Assembly (NCBI GenBank): GCA_015069065.1
Contig: SVJI01000028.1
Coordinates: 1-11,839, forward strand
Origin: Oscillospiraceae bacterium
Lineage (GTDB): Bacteria; Bacillota; Clostridia; UMGS1883
DNA length: 11,839 nt
Direction: 5' to 3'
Each line of letters starts with the position of its first letter. The stretch's first letter is position 1. The notes below the pieces were generated by a model, which had not been told where the DNA came from, searched no databases, and saw nothing but the letters and a program-made list of their open reading frames with translations. Below are positions 1-8,258 of the stretch, piece by piece. The translations under genes and the position numbers were made by a program.

Positions 1-310
1 ATATACATATGCTTTTTCCGTGGTGATAGTTCATCACCACAGACTCGATGATATTTCCGTCAGACAATCGCATAAGGTATTTTACCGTGCCGTCAATTTT
101 TGACACAAGTTTCTTATGAACTTGGGGTAAGAATACCTCAAAATCCTGACCGAGCTTCTGCCGCAGAGAAATAGGGATATTTGTCATTTCCTCCACAGTC
201 TCAACACCACTGTGAATCCATTTGAAAATCTGACCTGCGCGAAAGGCACTCTGCCCAGTTTCCACAATATACTCTTTTAACTGCTCTTTTGTCAAATCAC
301 CCAGATTCAC
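1..310 (-). CDS. rlmN: RlmN, dual-specificity 23S rRNA/tRNA adenine-C2 methyltransferase (N-terminal part only)
   Basis: This is the 5' part of a gene that runs off the left edge: 103 codons are present, starting with GTG at 308-310. The family is a radical-SAM enzyme that methylates C2 of A2503 in 23S rRNA and A37 in some tRNAs. The visible part is the N-terminal accessory domain: TKEQLKEYI near residues 7-15, FRAGQIFKWIH at 23-33, and LSDGNIIESVVM at 82-93, a signature just ahead of the iron-sulfur site. The CxxxCxxC cluster motif and the catalytic cysteines lie outside the window, so the assignment rests on the N-terminal signature and on position after rsmB. The GTG start is chosen because GAAAGGAAG, inside the end of rsmB, is well placed as a ribosome site. 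The gap to the rsmB stop is 4 bases, so it is probably co-translated. Confidence 0.92.
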   Translation of the reverse strand, partial: MNLGDLTKEQLKEYIVETGQSAFRAGQIFKWIHSGVETVEEMTNIPISLRQKLGQDFEVFLPQVHKKLVSKIDGTVKYLMRLSDGNIIESVVMNYHHGKSICI

Positions 311-314
311 TTTT

Positions 315-1571
315 TTACTTCCTTTCAAGCACTGCGTAGAAAAATCCGTCTGTCAAATCCGTATTGGGCAAAAGCTGCCGCTTTTCTATCAATATAAAGT
401 CAGGATGCCCTTTCAAAAAGGCGTCCACATTATCCTCATTTTCAGCCTTATTTATCGTGCAGGTTGAATACATCAATCTGCCGCCGCACTTTACATACTG
501 CGCAGCGTTGTCAAAAATTTTCCGCTGAATTTTTGTCAATTCTTCATTTCCTACAGTGCTTTTTGTCCATTTAATATCGGGCTTTCGCCTTAAAACCCCC
601 AAGCCTGAACAGGGCACATCTGCAACAACTGTATCAAAGGCATTTATAAAATCCTCACGCATTTGAGTGGCATCGTTAAGTGTAACACAGGCATTTGCAA
701 CTCCCATTCTGGACAGGTTATTTTTTATAAGCTCAAGCTTGTGACTATGTATGTCACAACACACCACTTCGCCTGTATTATTCATTATCTGCGAAATGTA
801 TGCCGCCTTTCCTCCTGGGGCACTGCACAAATCAAGAACGCACGAATTTTCACGTACGCCGAGTGCCTCTATAGCCTTTTGTGAGGCAAGGTCCTGCACA
901 GCGATGCATCCATCTTTGAAAAGTGCCGTGTTTTCCACACTTCCCCCACCCCTGTAATTATATCCGAAGTCGCAGCCGTCAATTTTTTCAAACTCATCGG
1001 GAAGAGAACTGCACTTTATAGAATTAAGCCGCACCGTCACAGGAGGTTCTTCATTCATTGCACAGAAAAGCTCCTCGCCATAACCCTGAGAGCGCCACAT
1101 TTGTACAAGCCACAGCGGCATGGAATATTTTATGCTGATATAGTGGGCACTTTCACAGTTTTCGGGCAGAAAATCACCCGAATTACCTGCCGCGCGTAAA
1201 AGCGCATTAACGTACCCTGCCGACGCACGGTGTCCGTATCTGCGACTCAGGCGAACACACTCATTTACCGTGGCACTTATGGGAATACGGTCCAGAAATT
1301 TTATACAATAGACTCCAATACGCAAAATATTATGAATCCACACTGAAAGCTTTTTAAGCTTTACCGTGGAGAGGTTTTCAATTATATTATCAATAAAAAG
1401 TCGGTTTTTCACCACGCCAAAGGCAATTACCGTCGCTAAGGCATTGTCTCGCACATCCATATCGCCTGCTGACAAAATGTCACGCAATGCAATATTAAGG
1501 TAAGCACCGTCTTTATCGCAGGCAACCAGAGCCTTGAGCGCTGCCTCGCGTGGTTTTGAAAGCGCTGCCAT
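315..1571 (-). CDS. rsmB: RsmB, 16S rRNA m5C967 methyltransferase
   Basis: The 418-residue protein has the full RsmB layout: an N-terminal NusB-like RNA-binding domain (about 1-135) and a C-terminal SAM methyltransferase. The SAM-binding loop is LDLCSAPGGK at 246-255. Motif IV, ADVPCSGLGVLRRKPDIKW, spans 317-335 and carries Cys321. Motif VI, YSTCTINKAENE, carries Cys371. By family knowledge the motif VI cysteine attacks C6 of cytosine and the motif IV cysteine helps release the product; both are present. The C-terminus DGFFYAVLERK is typical. Length is slightly below the usual 430-450. The ATG shares one base with the stop of the upstream peptidase gene (TGATG), and AGAAGGAG inside that gene serves as ribosome site, which implies translational coupling. 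It lies between the YugP-like gene and rlmN, a usual neighbourhood in Firmicutes. Confidence 0.96.
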   Translation of the reverse strand: MAALSKPREAALKALVACDKDGAYLNIALRDILSAGDMDVRDNALATVIAFGVVKNRLFIDNIIENLSTVKLKKLSVWIHNILRIGVYCIKFLDRIPISATVNECVRLSRRYGHRASAGYVNALLRAAGNSGDFLPENCESAHYISIKYSMPLWLVQMWRSQGYGEELFCAMNEEPPVTVRLNSIKCSSLPDEFEKIDGCDFGYNYRGGGSVENTALFKDGCIAVQDLASQKAIEALGVRENSCVLDLCSAPGGKAAYISQIMNNTGEVVCCDIHSHKLELIKNNLSRMGVANACVTLNDATQMREDFINAFDTVVADVPCSGLGVLRRKPDIKWTKSTVGNEELTKIQRKIFDNAAQYVKCGGRLMYSTCTINKAENEDNVDAFLKGHPDFILIEKRQLLPNTDLTDGFFYAVLERK

Positions 1572-2284
1572 CAGTCGTTTCTCCTTCTGTTACCTGCAAT
1601 CATGATAAATCTGAGCAAGTTAGCGATAGAAACTGCAGCAGCAGCAACATACGTCATAGCCGCCGCACCGAGAACCTTTTTCACTGCGGGTACTTCGTCA
1701 GATTCCAGATACATATCGCGCTCCAACGTTGCCACTGCACGGCGTGAAGCATTAAACTCTACAGGCAGTGTCACCAACTGAAAAAGCACCGCAAATGAGA
1801 AAAACCATATACCCAGATTAAGGAGAATTTCACTCATTCCGCCTGAGAGGATTAACCCTATAAGGATAAGGTAAGGACCTGCCATAGAGCCGATATTTGC
1901 GACAGGAACAATCGCATTACGCACCTTAATGGGAACGTAATTTGTGGCATGCTGCACAGCGTGCCCTGCCTCATGTGCTGCTACGCCCACCGCCGCAACA
2001 GAGGTGGAGCTGCGCACAGAATCAGACAGCCTGATAACATTTGAACGCGGGTCATAATGGTCGGTCAGATTTCCCGACACAGATTCTATACGGACATTAT
2101 AAAGTCCGTTTGCATCGAGAATCCCCCTTGCCGCCTGCTCTGCAGTGATATTGCGTGCAGTAGCTTTTTTTGAATATTTCTTAAAGGTTGAGGATACATT
2201 TGCCGATGCAATCATGGAAAGCACCGCCATAATAAGCACTAAAATATATCCCGAATCCATATAATAATAACCGTATCCAAACAT
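1571..2284 (-). CDS. YugP-like membrane zinc metallopeptidase
   Basis: This 237-residue protein belongs to the YugP family (Pfam Zn_peptidase_2 type). The zinc motif HEAGH is at 104-108 inside AAHEAGHAVQH, preceded by LTDHYDPRSNVIRLSD (73-88), a conserved block. LPVEFNASRRA at 173-183 is the second family signature. Hydrophobic segments near 12-30, 136-150, 154-173 and 205-228 predict four membrane passes, with the HExxH domain between the first and second. The substrate is not known for this family as far as I can say. I start at the ATG at 2282-2284 rather than the in-frame start 16 codons upstream, because AAGGAGAGG lies 10 bases before it and MFGYGYYYMDSGYI followed directly by a membrane segment is a natural N-terminus; the longer version would overlap fmt. 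It follows fmt by 22 bases and overlaps rsmB by one base. Confidence 0.9.
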   Translation of the reverse strand: MFGYGYYYMDSGYILVLIMAVLSMIASANVSSTFKKYSKKATARNITAEQAARGILDANGLYNVRIESVSGNLTDHYDPRSNVIRLSDSVRSSTSVAAVGVAAHEAGHAVQHATNYVPIKVRNAIVPVANIGSMAGPYLILIGLILSGGMSEILLNLGIWFFSFAVLFQLVTLPVEFNASRRAVATLERDMYLESDEVPAVKKVLGAAAMTYVAAAAVSIANLLRFIMIAGNRRRND

Positions 2285-2306
2285 GTTAAAACATCCTCTC
2301 CTTAAA

Positions 2307-3230
2307 TTAGCCGAGAACTGTTCCCTTTTCAATCTTGTGTCCGCGGAGGAAATCTGCTACGTTCATCATCTTTTTTCCCTCCACTTTTATATCCTTAATA
2401 ATTACTGCACCTTTGCCACAGGCAACCTTTATACCGTTCTCATCCGCAGAAAGCACCTCTCCGCATTTTCCGCTTCCCTCTGCCTTATAAACAAAATCCA
2501 CGACAAATCTCTTTCCGTCTATAAAGCTGAACGCCTTTGGCCAGGGATTAAGTCCTCTTACCTTATTATAAATCTGCTCGCAAGTATTATTCCAGTTTAT
2601 TTCACCCTCTGCCTTGGAAAGCTGCGCGGCATATGTTGAAAGCGCATCGTCTTGTTTTTCAGGAGTCAGTTCTCCGCTTTGCAGCTTATCGAGAGTTTCA
2701 AGGAGTACTTCTCCACCTAAAAGAGCCAATGCATCATGATACTGCCCTGCAGTAGTTTCCTCTCCGATTTCAAGCTCGCGTTTTAAAAGCATATCGCCTG
2801 TATCAAGACCTTTTTCCATATACATACTGGTTACACCGCTGACCTTTTCACCATCAACAACTGCACGCTGAATCGGTGCCGCGCCTCTGTATTTGGGGAG
2901 CAATGAGCCATGAATGTTTATACAACCGTATTTGGGAAAATTCAGCACATATTCAGGGAGAATTTTACCATATGCCACAACGATTACGACATCGGGGCAA
3001 TATTCCTCCAAAATAGGGAGTATTGCATTATCCTTAAGAGTATCTGGCTGATACACAGGAATATTCTGATTAAGTGCATACACCTTAACCTCAGGCATTG
3101 CCATCTCATACCCGCGTCCCTTTGGCTTGTCGGGCTGAGTTATTACACAAACAACATCACGGTTATCCTCACACAGTGCCTTTAATGACACCTGCGCGAA
3201 TTCGGGTGTTCCCATAAAAAGAATTCTCAT
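2307..3230 (-). CDS. fmt: Methionyl-tRNA formyltransferase
   Basis: This 307-residue cytoplasmic enzyme transfers a formyl group from 10-formyltetrahydrofolate to Met-tRNA(fMet) before translation initiation. The N-terminal fold begins MRILFMGTPEFA. The catalytic region CINIHGSLLPKYRGAAPIQ spans 103-121, with Asn105 and His107; Asp143 in KGLDTGDML completes the catalytic trio known for the family. The C-terminal OB-like tRNA-binding domain starts near 205 with INWNNTCEQIYNKVRGLNPWPKAFSF, also characteristic. Length is normal. The start has GAGGAG in front of it, next to the def stop 5 bases upstream. The def-fmt pair couples addition and removal of the formyl group, a very common arrangement. 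Confidence 0.97.
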   Translation of the reverse strand: MRILFMGTPEFAQVSLKALCEDNRDVVCVITQPDKPKGRGYEMAMPEVKVYALNQNIPVYQPDTLKDNAILPILEEYCPDVVIVVAYGKILPEYVLNFPKYGCINIHGSLLPKYRGAAPIQRAVVDGEKVSGVTSMYMEKGLDTGDMLLKRELEIGEETTAGQYHDALALLGGEVLLETLDKLQSGELTPEKQDDALSTYAAQLSKAEGEINWNNTCEQIYNKVRGLNPWPKAFSFIDGKRFVVDFVYKAEGSGKCGEVLSADENGIKVACGKGAVIIKDIKVEGKKMMNVADFLRGHKIEKGTVLG

Positions 3231-3235
3231 AAATA

Positions 3236-3712
3236 TTACTCCTCTTCACCCTGTTCCATGTCAACAAACCTTGATACTTTCTCCACATAGAGAATTCCGT
3301 CCAGATGGTCGCACTCGTGGCATATGCACCGAGCGTACAAATCCTCACCTGTAAATTCAAATTCCTCACCATTACGGTCATACGCCTTAACAGTAGCTTT
3401 CTGAGGACGCTCTACCTCACCTGCTTTTCCCGGAACACTGAGGCATCCCTCAATATCCGTTACACTACCCTCTGTGTGGGTAATCACAGGATTTATAAGC
3501 TCCAGCATACCCTCATCTTCGCCTAAATCTATAACAACAACTCTGCGCAATATTCCAACCTGCGGTGCGGCAAGACCTACACCGTTTGCCTCAAGCAGAG
3601 TTTCCTTCATATCATCCAGTAATGTATGCAAACGCTCGTCAAATTTTTCGATCTCTCTGCATTTCTTTTTAAGACAGGAATCACCGATTTCTCTGATTTT
3701 CCTTAATGCCAT
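3236..3712 (-). CDS. def: Peptide deformylase
   Basis: This 158-residue metalloenzyme removes the formyl group from the N-terminal methionine of nascent proteins. All three family motifs are present: GVGLAAPQVG (44-53), EGCLS with the metal-ligand Cys90, and HECDH at 132-136 inside CHECDHLDGILY, supplying two histidine ligands and the catalytic Glu133. Length and motif spacing are ordinary. The C-terminus is short and acidic (EQGEEE). The start is fixed by AAGGAG, which overlaps the stop of priA; the intergenic gap is 11 bases. It is followed after 5 bases by fmt, so the two opposing activities are made together. Confidence 0.97.
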   Translation of the reverse strand: MALRKIREIGDSCLKKKCREIEKFDERLHTLLDDMKETLLEANGVGLAAPQVGILRRVVVIDLGEDEGMLELINPVITHTEGSVTDIEGCLSVPGKAGEVERPQKATVKAYDRNGEEFEFTGEDLYARCICHECDHLDGILYVEKVSRFVDMEQGEEE

Positions 3713-3723
3713 AATATCACTCC

Positions 3724-6156
3724 TTAACTCATGCTATAGGGATTTATGTCAGCAGCTACATATAAATCTGACTTTCGCCTTTCACCTTTTTGGTGGATAA
3801 TCCCGCGCAGTGTTTTTATAAAATCTTCATCCGCACGGCACTTTATCCATAACCTGACACGGTATCTGCCCTGTATTTTCCCTATCGGGGCAGGTGCAGG
3901 GCCGTAAAACACACAGTCAGCATAGGAGCGCAGTGCGACGCGCATCTCCATTGCAATCTTTGCTGCAACACTTTGCGCCTCCTCTTTGTCCGAGGATGTT
4001 ACAGTTATATTTATTATATCACAGAACGGCGGATAAAAAAACGCACGTCTGTATTCTATTTCTTCCTCAAAAAAGGACTTATAGTCTTGCTTTGCAGCTA
4101 AAAGCAGTGTGGGATTTTCGGGTGAATAGGTCTGCAGTACACAGCGACCTGCCTTTTCTCCCCTGCCTGCCCTGCCGCAGACCTGAGTAATTAAATTAAA
4201 GGTCCGCTCCTGTGCACGGAAATCATCAATATTCAGCGATGCATCCGCCGCAAGCACTCCAACCAGAGTTACATTTTCAAAATCAAGTCCTTTTGTTACC
4301 ATTTGCGTTCCCAGCAGAATATCGGTCTTTTCTGCCGAAAACTTATCCAGAAGCTTTTCATGCCCGCGCTTTCCGCCTGTAGTATCTGTATCCATACGCA
4401 GCGTAGTAGCGTCGGGGAAAATACTTTCTATCTGCTCCTGTGCCTTTTGCGTTCCCTTACCAAAATCGCGCACCTTACTGCTGCCACACTTGGGGCAGAC
4501 TGTCTGCACGCGCTGACGGTGTCCGCAATAATGACACGTCAGTGAGTCCGTATTTTTGTGGTAGGTAAGCGACACACTGCAATTGGGGCATGTAAATACG
4601 AAGCCACAATCACGACAGGATACAAAGGTGGAATATCCGCGTCTGTTAAGAAACAGGATTGTCTGCTGCCCACAGTCTATATTTTCCCTGATTTCCTTTG
4701 CCAGAAGCCTGCTGAGAACAGTTTTATTACCCTCTCTCAGTTCTGTACGCATATCGGCTATAAAAACCTCAGGCAGAGGTTTGTTATTATATCTGTCCAG
4801 TAATTCTATAAGGGTATATTCACCGCACCTTGCCTTGTAATAGCTTTCTACCGACGGAGTCGCCGAGCCTAAAACCAAGGGGCATTTGTGTTTTTTCGCC
4901 AGAAATGCGGCTATGTCCAAAGTGTGGTATCTGGGTGATGACTCGGACTTGTACGACTGCTCATGCTCCTCGTCAATAATTATGGCACCTAAATTCTCAC
5001 AGGGGGCGAAAATTGCACTGCGCGCGCCAATGACAACGCGTGCGTCACCTCTGCGTATTCTGCGCCATTCGTCCAGTCTTTCACCGAGGGAAAGTGCACT
5101 GTGTATAACAGCCACATTATTCCCGAATCTGCTGAAAAATCTGTTTGTCATCTGTGGTGTCAGCGCAATTTCGGGAACGAGCAGTATAACCTGCTTACCC
5201 TTTTTAAGTGCCGCACCCACGATGCTCATATAAACCTCAGTCTTACCGCTGCCGGTAACACCATGTATCAAAAACGTACCGTTTCCTTTTTGTATAACGG
5301 TTTTTGCCGCCATTTCCTGTTTTTCAGACAGAACAAGTGGCAAAGGTGCAGGCGCATCCTTTCCATCCAGCGGATTTCTGAGCACTTCAACCTCGCGGTA
5401 TTCAACCAATCCCTTGGCATGAAGCGACTCTACGGCATTGCGCGTAGCACCGCTCAGGCTAATAATATCGGGGACACTAAGCTCCCCGCACTCTGCCAAT
5501 GCACGCAGCACCGCTGATTGCTTGGGAGATTTCTTTTCCAGAGTGTCTATATAATAAGAAATGCTGTCCTCTCCGCAAAAATACGCAACACGAATTGTCT
5601 TTTCATTTGCACGGCGTTTATCACGGAAGCTTTTTTCGCATATTCCTTTTTTTATCAGGGCGTTTACAGATGCACGGGCATTTTTACCCAGAACGCTCTT
5701 TATCTGTGCCATTTCGGCAGTACCCTCGCATTGCTTCAGGAGATTCAATAAACGCTCCTGATTAACACCCTTGCATAAATCAGCCTTTTCATAATATTTA
5801 TGGCACAGTGTTATCCATTCCTCAAACTTGGCATCTGTACCCGGCGGAAGGCATAGCTGTGCCGCCTCGGAAAAGGTGCAAAAATACCTCTCCCGCATAA
5901 AAAAGCATAGCTCAATACCGCTTTTTGTCAGCACAGGAAGCTCATCCGACACACAGCGCAGCTCCTTAAGGGAGTCAAAGCTGCTGCGCTCCTTCAATTC
6001 TGTCACAAAGGCCTCTTTCGGCAAGTTTCCACCCCCGAAAGGAACCTTAACCCTGCTTCCCACAGCAATGAATTTTTCCATTCTCTGGGGAACAACGTAG
6101 TCAAACGGCTTGTCAATATTCAGGTTTGTTGTAGTTACATAAACCTGAGCTATCAT
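3724..6156 (-). CDS. priA: PriA, primosomal replication-restart helicase
   Basis: This 810-residue protein is a 3'-5' DNA helicase that recognises stalled forks and reloads the replicative helicase. Visible order: a 3'-binding domain at the N-terminus (AQVYVTTTNLNIDKPFDYVVP, then GSRVKVPFGGG), a linker/winged-helix region to about 265, then the helicase core. Walker A is GVTGSGKT at 299-306; DEEH is at 395-398; motif III is LGSATPS at 429-435; motifs V/VI are GTQMVTKGLDF (616-626) and QVCGRAGRG (658-666). Between the helicase lobes is the zinc module with eight cysteines: 514, 517, 523, 526, 541, 544, 554 and 557. All metal and ATPase residues are intact and length matches Gram-positive PriA. 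It starts 2 bases after rpoZ with only a weak ribosome site, so it probably depends on coupling. In B. subtilis coaBC lies between rpoZ and priA; here it does not. Confidence 0.97.
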   Translation of the reverse strand: MIAQVYVTTTNLNIDKPFDYVVPQRMEKFIAVGSRVKVPFGGGNLPKEAFVTELKERSSFDSLKELRCVSDELPVLTKSGIELCFFMRERYFCTFSEAAQLCLPPGTDAKFEEWITLCHKYYEKADLCKGVNQERLLNLLKQCEGTAEMAQIKSVLGKNARASVNALIKKGICEKSFRDKRRANEKTIRVAYFCGEDSISYYIDTLEKKSPKQSAVLRALAECGELSVPDIISLSGATRNAVESLHAKGLVEYREVEVLRNPLDGKDAPAPLPLVLSEKQEMAAKTVIQKGNGTFLIHGVTGSGKTEVYMSIVGAALKKGKQVILLVPEIALTPQMTNRFFSRFGNNVAVIHSALSLGERLDEWRRIRRGDARVVIGARSAIFAPCENLGAIIIDEEHEQSYKSESSPRYHTLDIAAFLAKKHKCPLVLGSATPSVESYYKARCGEYTLIELLDRYNNKPLPEVFIADMRTELREGNKTVLSRLLAKEIRENIDCGQQTILFLNRRGYSTFVSCRDCGFVFTCPNCSVSLTYHKNTDSLTCHYCGHRQRVQTVCPKCGSSKVRDFGKGTQKAQEQIESIFPDATTLRMDTDTTGGKRGHEKLLDKFSAEKTDILLGTQMVTKGLDFENVTLVGVLAADASLNIDDFRAQERTFNLITQVCGRAGRGEKAGRCVLQTYSPENPTLLLAAKQDYKSFFEEEIEYRRAFFYPPFCDIINITVTSSDKEEAQSVAAKIAMEMRVALRSYADCVFYGPAPAPIGKIQGRYRVRLWIKCRADEDFIKTLRGIIHQKGERRKSDLYVAADINPYSMS

Positions 6157-6158
6157 GA

Positions 6159-6401
6159 TTACTCAGCTTCCACAGATGCAGTGAATTCTGCCACTGCATC
6201 AGAAAAACGCTGCTCGGCGCTGCCCTTGACACATCTTATTTTGCCACTGGCGATTTCGTTAATTGCACGGGAAACGGTCTTGTCATTTGTAGAATCAGAT
6301 ACAAGCTGACGTGCCCTTTTCGCAGTTACAATTACGAGTGAATAACGTGAATCAAGACCCTTCATAAGTTTTGAAATTTCGGGATATAACATATTTACCA
6401 T
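6159..6401 (-). CDS. rpoZ: RNA polymerase omega subunit
   Basis: This small protein of 80 residues (77 from the second ATG) is the omega subunit, which binds beta-prime and helps RNA polymerase assembly. LYPEISKLMKGLDSRYSLVIVTAKRARQL (5-33) is the conserved helical region, and SRAINEIASGKIR follows the usual spacing of the Firmicutes form. The tail after about residue 60 is variable, as expected. Two starts are possible: ATG at 6399-6401, two bases after AGAAAGG, or ATG at 6390-6392, eleven bases after it and matching the usual MLYP N-terminus of homologues. I keep the longer form but cannot decide between them. It sits between gmk and priA, its normal place in Firmicutes. Confidence 0.92.
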   Translation of the reverse strand: MVNMLYPEISKLMKGLDSRYSLVIVTAKRARQLVSDSTNDKTVSRAINEIASGKIRCVKGSAEQRFSDAVAEFTASVEAE

Positions 6402-6421
6402 AACCTTTCTGTTAATAATTA

Positions 6422-7030
6422 TTATTTAATAAATTCATCCTTGACATAGCTATAATTTCTGGAAAGCAGACACTTTTCCGCATTTACTATAGCCCCAAGT
6501 CTTTCTACTGCATTTTCTACAGTATCATTTGTCAACACATAATTATATTTTTCTATAAATTTAAATTCTGCCTTTGCACGGTCAAGCCTCTTTGCTATGA
6601 CCTCTTCCGTTTCAGTTCCTCTGCCGCGTAAGCGGTTTTCAAGCTCCTCCATAGACGGCGGAAGTACAAATATAAACACGCCCTCAGGATAGTGTGAACG
6701 CACCTGCAGAGCACCCTGTACCTCAATTTCAAGGATAACGTCCTTACCCTCATCCAGCATTTTCATAACGGCGTCCTTGGGAGTACCATAATAATTTTCG
6801 CAGAATATGGCGTGTTCTAAAAATCCATCCTGCGCAATTCTTTCCTTAAAATCCTCCTGTGTGAGGAAGTGATAATTTACTCCGTCAACCTCACCCTCAC
6901 GCGGGGAGCGTGTTGTCGCAGAAACTGAGAGAGAACATTCAGGATGCAGCTTTAAATACTCACCGCAAACAGTTCCCTTACCCACACCGGAGGGGCCCGA
7001 TATAACAAGCAGTAAACCCTTTTTACTCAT
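6422..7030 (-). CDS. gmk: Guanylate kinase
   Basis: This 202-residue enzyme phosphorylates GMP to GDP using ATP and is essential for GTP synthesis. The P-loop is GPSGVGKGT at 12-20. The GMP-binding region SVSATTRSPREGEVDGVNYHF covers 36-56, followed by the lid and DVILEIEVQGA at 97-107. RLRGRGTETEE (133-143) and the C-terminal helix are also standard. The start at 7028-7030 (MSKKGLLLVISG) is preferred over an in-frame upstream start that would lie deep inside remA, because it puts the P-loop at the usual distance from the N-terminus and because AAAGGA lies about 10 bases upstream. It overlaps the end of remA by 8 bases, and rpoZ follows 20 bases later. Confidence 0.97.
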   Translation of the reverse strand: MSKKGLLLVISGPSGVGKGTVCGEYLKLHPECSLSVSATTRSPREGEVDGVNYHFLTQEDFKERIAQDGFLEHAIFCENYYGTPKDAVMKMLDEGKDVILEIEVQGALQVRSHYPEGVFIFVLPPSMEELENRLRGRGTETEEVIAKRLDRAKAEFKFIEKYNYVLTNDTVENAVERLGAIVNAEKCLLSRNYSYVKDEFIK

Positions 7031-7292
7031 CTGTATCAATCCTTTCATCAACCACAACGGGCGAGCCGTGACGCTGCGCAATAACCTCAGGTGTCAGCGC
7101 GGACAATATTACATGCTCGCTGTCAGTAACAATAACACTTTTGGTCTTTCTTCCATATGTAGCGTCAATAAGCATCCCCTTTTCACGTGCTTCCTGTGCC
7201 AGTCTTTTAACAGGGGCACTTTCGGGAAGAACTATACTGACAATCCGTATATCCGATACCAGATTGCCAAAACCTATGTTAATAAGCTTCAT
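7023..7292 (-). CDS. remA: RemA-like DNA-binding regulator (DUF370)
   Basis: This 89-residue protein is nearly full-length identical in pattern to B. subtilis RemA (YlzA): INIGFGN at 4-10, IVLPESAPVKR at 20-30, DATYGRKT at 43-50 and DSEHVILSAL at 57-66. In B. subtilis RemA binds DNA and activates matrix and osmoprotection genes. From memory, B. subtilis Arg18 and Pro29, important for its function, correspond to Arg16 and Pro27 here, and both are kept. The tail PVVVDERIDTDE is variable. In clostridia the target genes are not known to me, so the role is transferred by homology. It starts 14 bases after yicC with AAAGGA as ribosome site and overlaps gmk by 8 bases, the same order as in B. subtilis (yloC-ylzA-gmk). 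Confidence 0.93.
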   Translation of the reverse strand: MKLINIGFGNLVSDIRIVSIVLPESAPVKRLAQEAREKGMLIDATYGRKTKSVIVTDSEHVILSALTPEVIAQRHGSPVVVDERIDTDE

Positions 7293-7306
7293 AAAGAACC
7301 AATCCT

Positions 7307-8185
7307 TTATTCAACGTTTTGTATCTGCTCGCGCAATTTTTCAATTTCCGCCTTTACATCAATTACGATTCTGGCAACCTCCAAATCGTTTGACTTGGAG
7401 CCGATTGTATTGATTTCACGGTTCATTTCCTGAATTAAAAAGTCAATCTTTCTTCCGACGCTGCCACCGTCTGCAAGCATCTTCTCAAACTGGGAAATAT
7501 GGCTCTTAAGACGGACTGTTTCCTCATTCACATTAACCTTGTCGGAAAAAATCGCCACTTCTGTCATAAGTCGGGTTTCATCGTACGTGGCACTGCCTAA
7601 TATATCACGCATTCTCTCCTCTATACGCGCGCGGTATTCGTCAACAATTTTGGGAGAACGCTTCTCAACCTCTTCGGTGGCATTTTGTATAAACTTTAAA
7701 TGCTCGCAAAGGTCGCGTGTAAGCTTTTCACCCTCTGCAATACGCATTTTGTCAAAGTTATCAAGTGCTTCATTAAGGGCAGCTATTACTGTTTGGGTAA
7801 TAAGCTCTGCATTCTCCTCTGCCTTATCTACGGTGAATACATCGGGAATCCGCAGAAATGTTTCCGCCGTAGCATTGCTTGGAATACCAAACTGTGTGGC
7901 GAGATTTCTCAGTGCCTTAAGATATTCCTCAGCCAGCGCTGTGTTTACATTAACAACACTTCCGTCCTCTCCGCTTGACTCTACATTGAGGTATATATCA
8001 ACCTTTCCCCTGTTTATACGAAGCGCTGCCGCCTTACGCATAGGGTCCTCGAGGTAGGTATAGATTCTGGGCATTTTAATAGAAAAATCACTGTAGCGGG
8101 AATTTACAGACTTAAGTTCAACTGTAAAGACTTTGCCGTTAAATTCTGCCTTTCCCGCACCGTAACCTGTCATACTTTTAATCAT
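7307..8185 (-). CDS. yicC: YicC-family endoribonuclease
   Basis: This 292-residue protein begins with the family hallmark MIKSMTGYG and continues with VELKSVNSRYSDFSIKMPR (22-40), the YicC N-terminal domain. EGEKLTRDL (151-159) and EVAIFSDKVNVNEETVRLKSH (209-229) lead into the C-terminal DUF1732 block, GRKIDFLIQEMNREINTIGSKSNDL at 244-268, ending in EKLREQIQNVE. E. coli YicC is reported to act in RNA decay and the family is now described as endoribonucleases; the role here is by homology. The start at 8183-8185 is chosen because MIKSMTGYG is the universal N-terminus and GGAG stands 7 bases upstream; the 29 extra in-frame codons upstream would extend past the predicted transcription start. It is the first gene of the long operon driven by the promoter at 8259-8288. 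Confidence 0.95.
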   Translation of the reverse strand: MIKSMTGYGAGKAEFNGKVFTVELKSVNSRYSDFSIKMPRIYTYLEDPMRKAAALRINRGKVDIYLNVESSGEDGSVVNVNTALAEEYLKALRNLATQFGIPSNATAETFLRIPDVFTVDKAEENAELITQTVIAALNEALDNFDKMRIAEGEKLTRDLCEHLKFIQNATEEVEKRSPKIVDEYRARIEERMRDILGSATYDETRLMTEVAIFSDKVNVNEETVRLKSHISQFEKMLADGGSVGRKIDFLIQEMNREINTIGSKSNDLEVARIVIDVKAEIEKLREQIQNVE

Positions 8186-8200
8186 AAAAAGCTCCGTTCT

Positions 8201-8243
8201 GCCGCAAAAGGCGGCGTATGTACTGAAAGGTGGGTACACCACC
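8201..8243 (-). promoter_or_regulatory. Two hairpins in the yicC 5' leader
   Basis: The predicted leader from the promoter at 8259-8288 to the yicC ATG is about 66 nt. It contains two short inverted repeats: GGTGG/CCACC (arms 8229-8233 and 8239-8243, 5-base loop) and GCCGC/GCGGC (arms 8201-8205 and 8211-8215, 5-base loop). The second ends a few bases before the GGAG ribosome site. Neither is followed by a T-run, so they are not terminators. They could affect mRNA stability or ribosome access; I recognise no known riboswitch. Confidence 0.4.
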
Positions 8244-8258
8244 CCATAATTATTTAAC

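Noticed and set aside
5101..5517. Plus-strand frames of up to 138 codons opposite priA.
   Set aside because: They lie fully inside a gene with intact family motifs on the other strand and show no domain or initiation signal.
7031..7081. An upstream in-frame extension of guanylate kinase by 17 codons.
   Set aside because: It lies entirely inside remA, lacks its own ribosome site, and moves the P-loop away from its usual distance to the N-terminus.
7539..8057. A 172-codon plus-strand frame opposite yicC.
   Set aside because: It mirrors a conserved coding gene, has Ser/Arg-rich antisense composition and no ribosome site or promoter.
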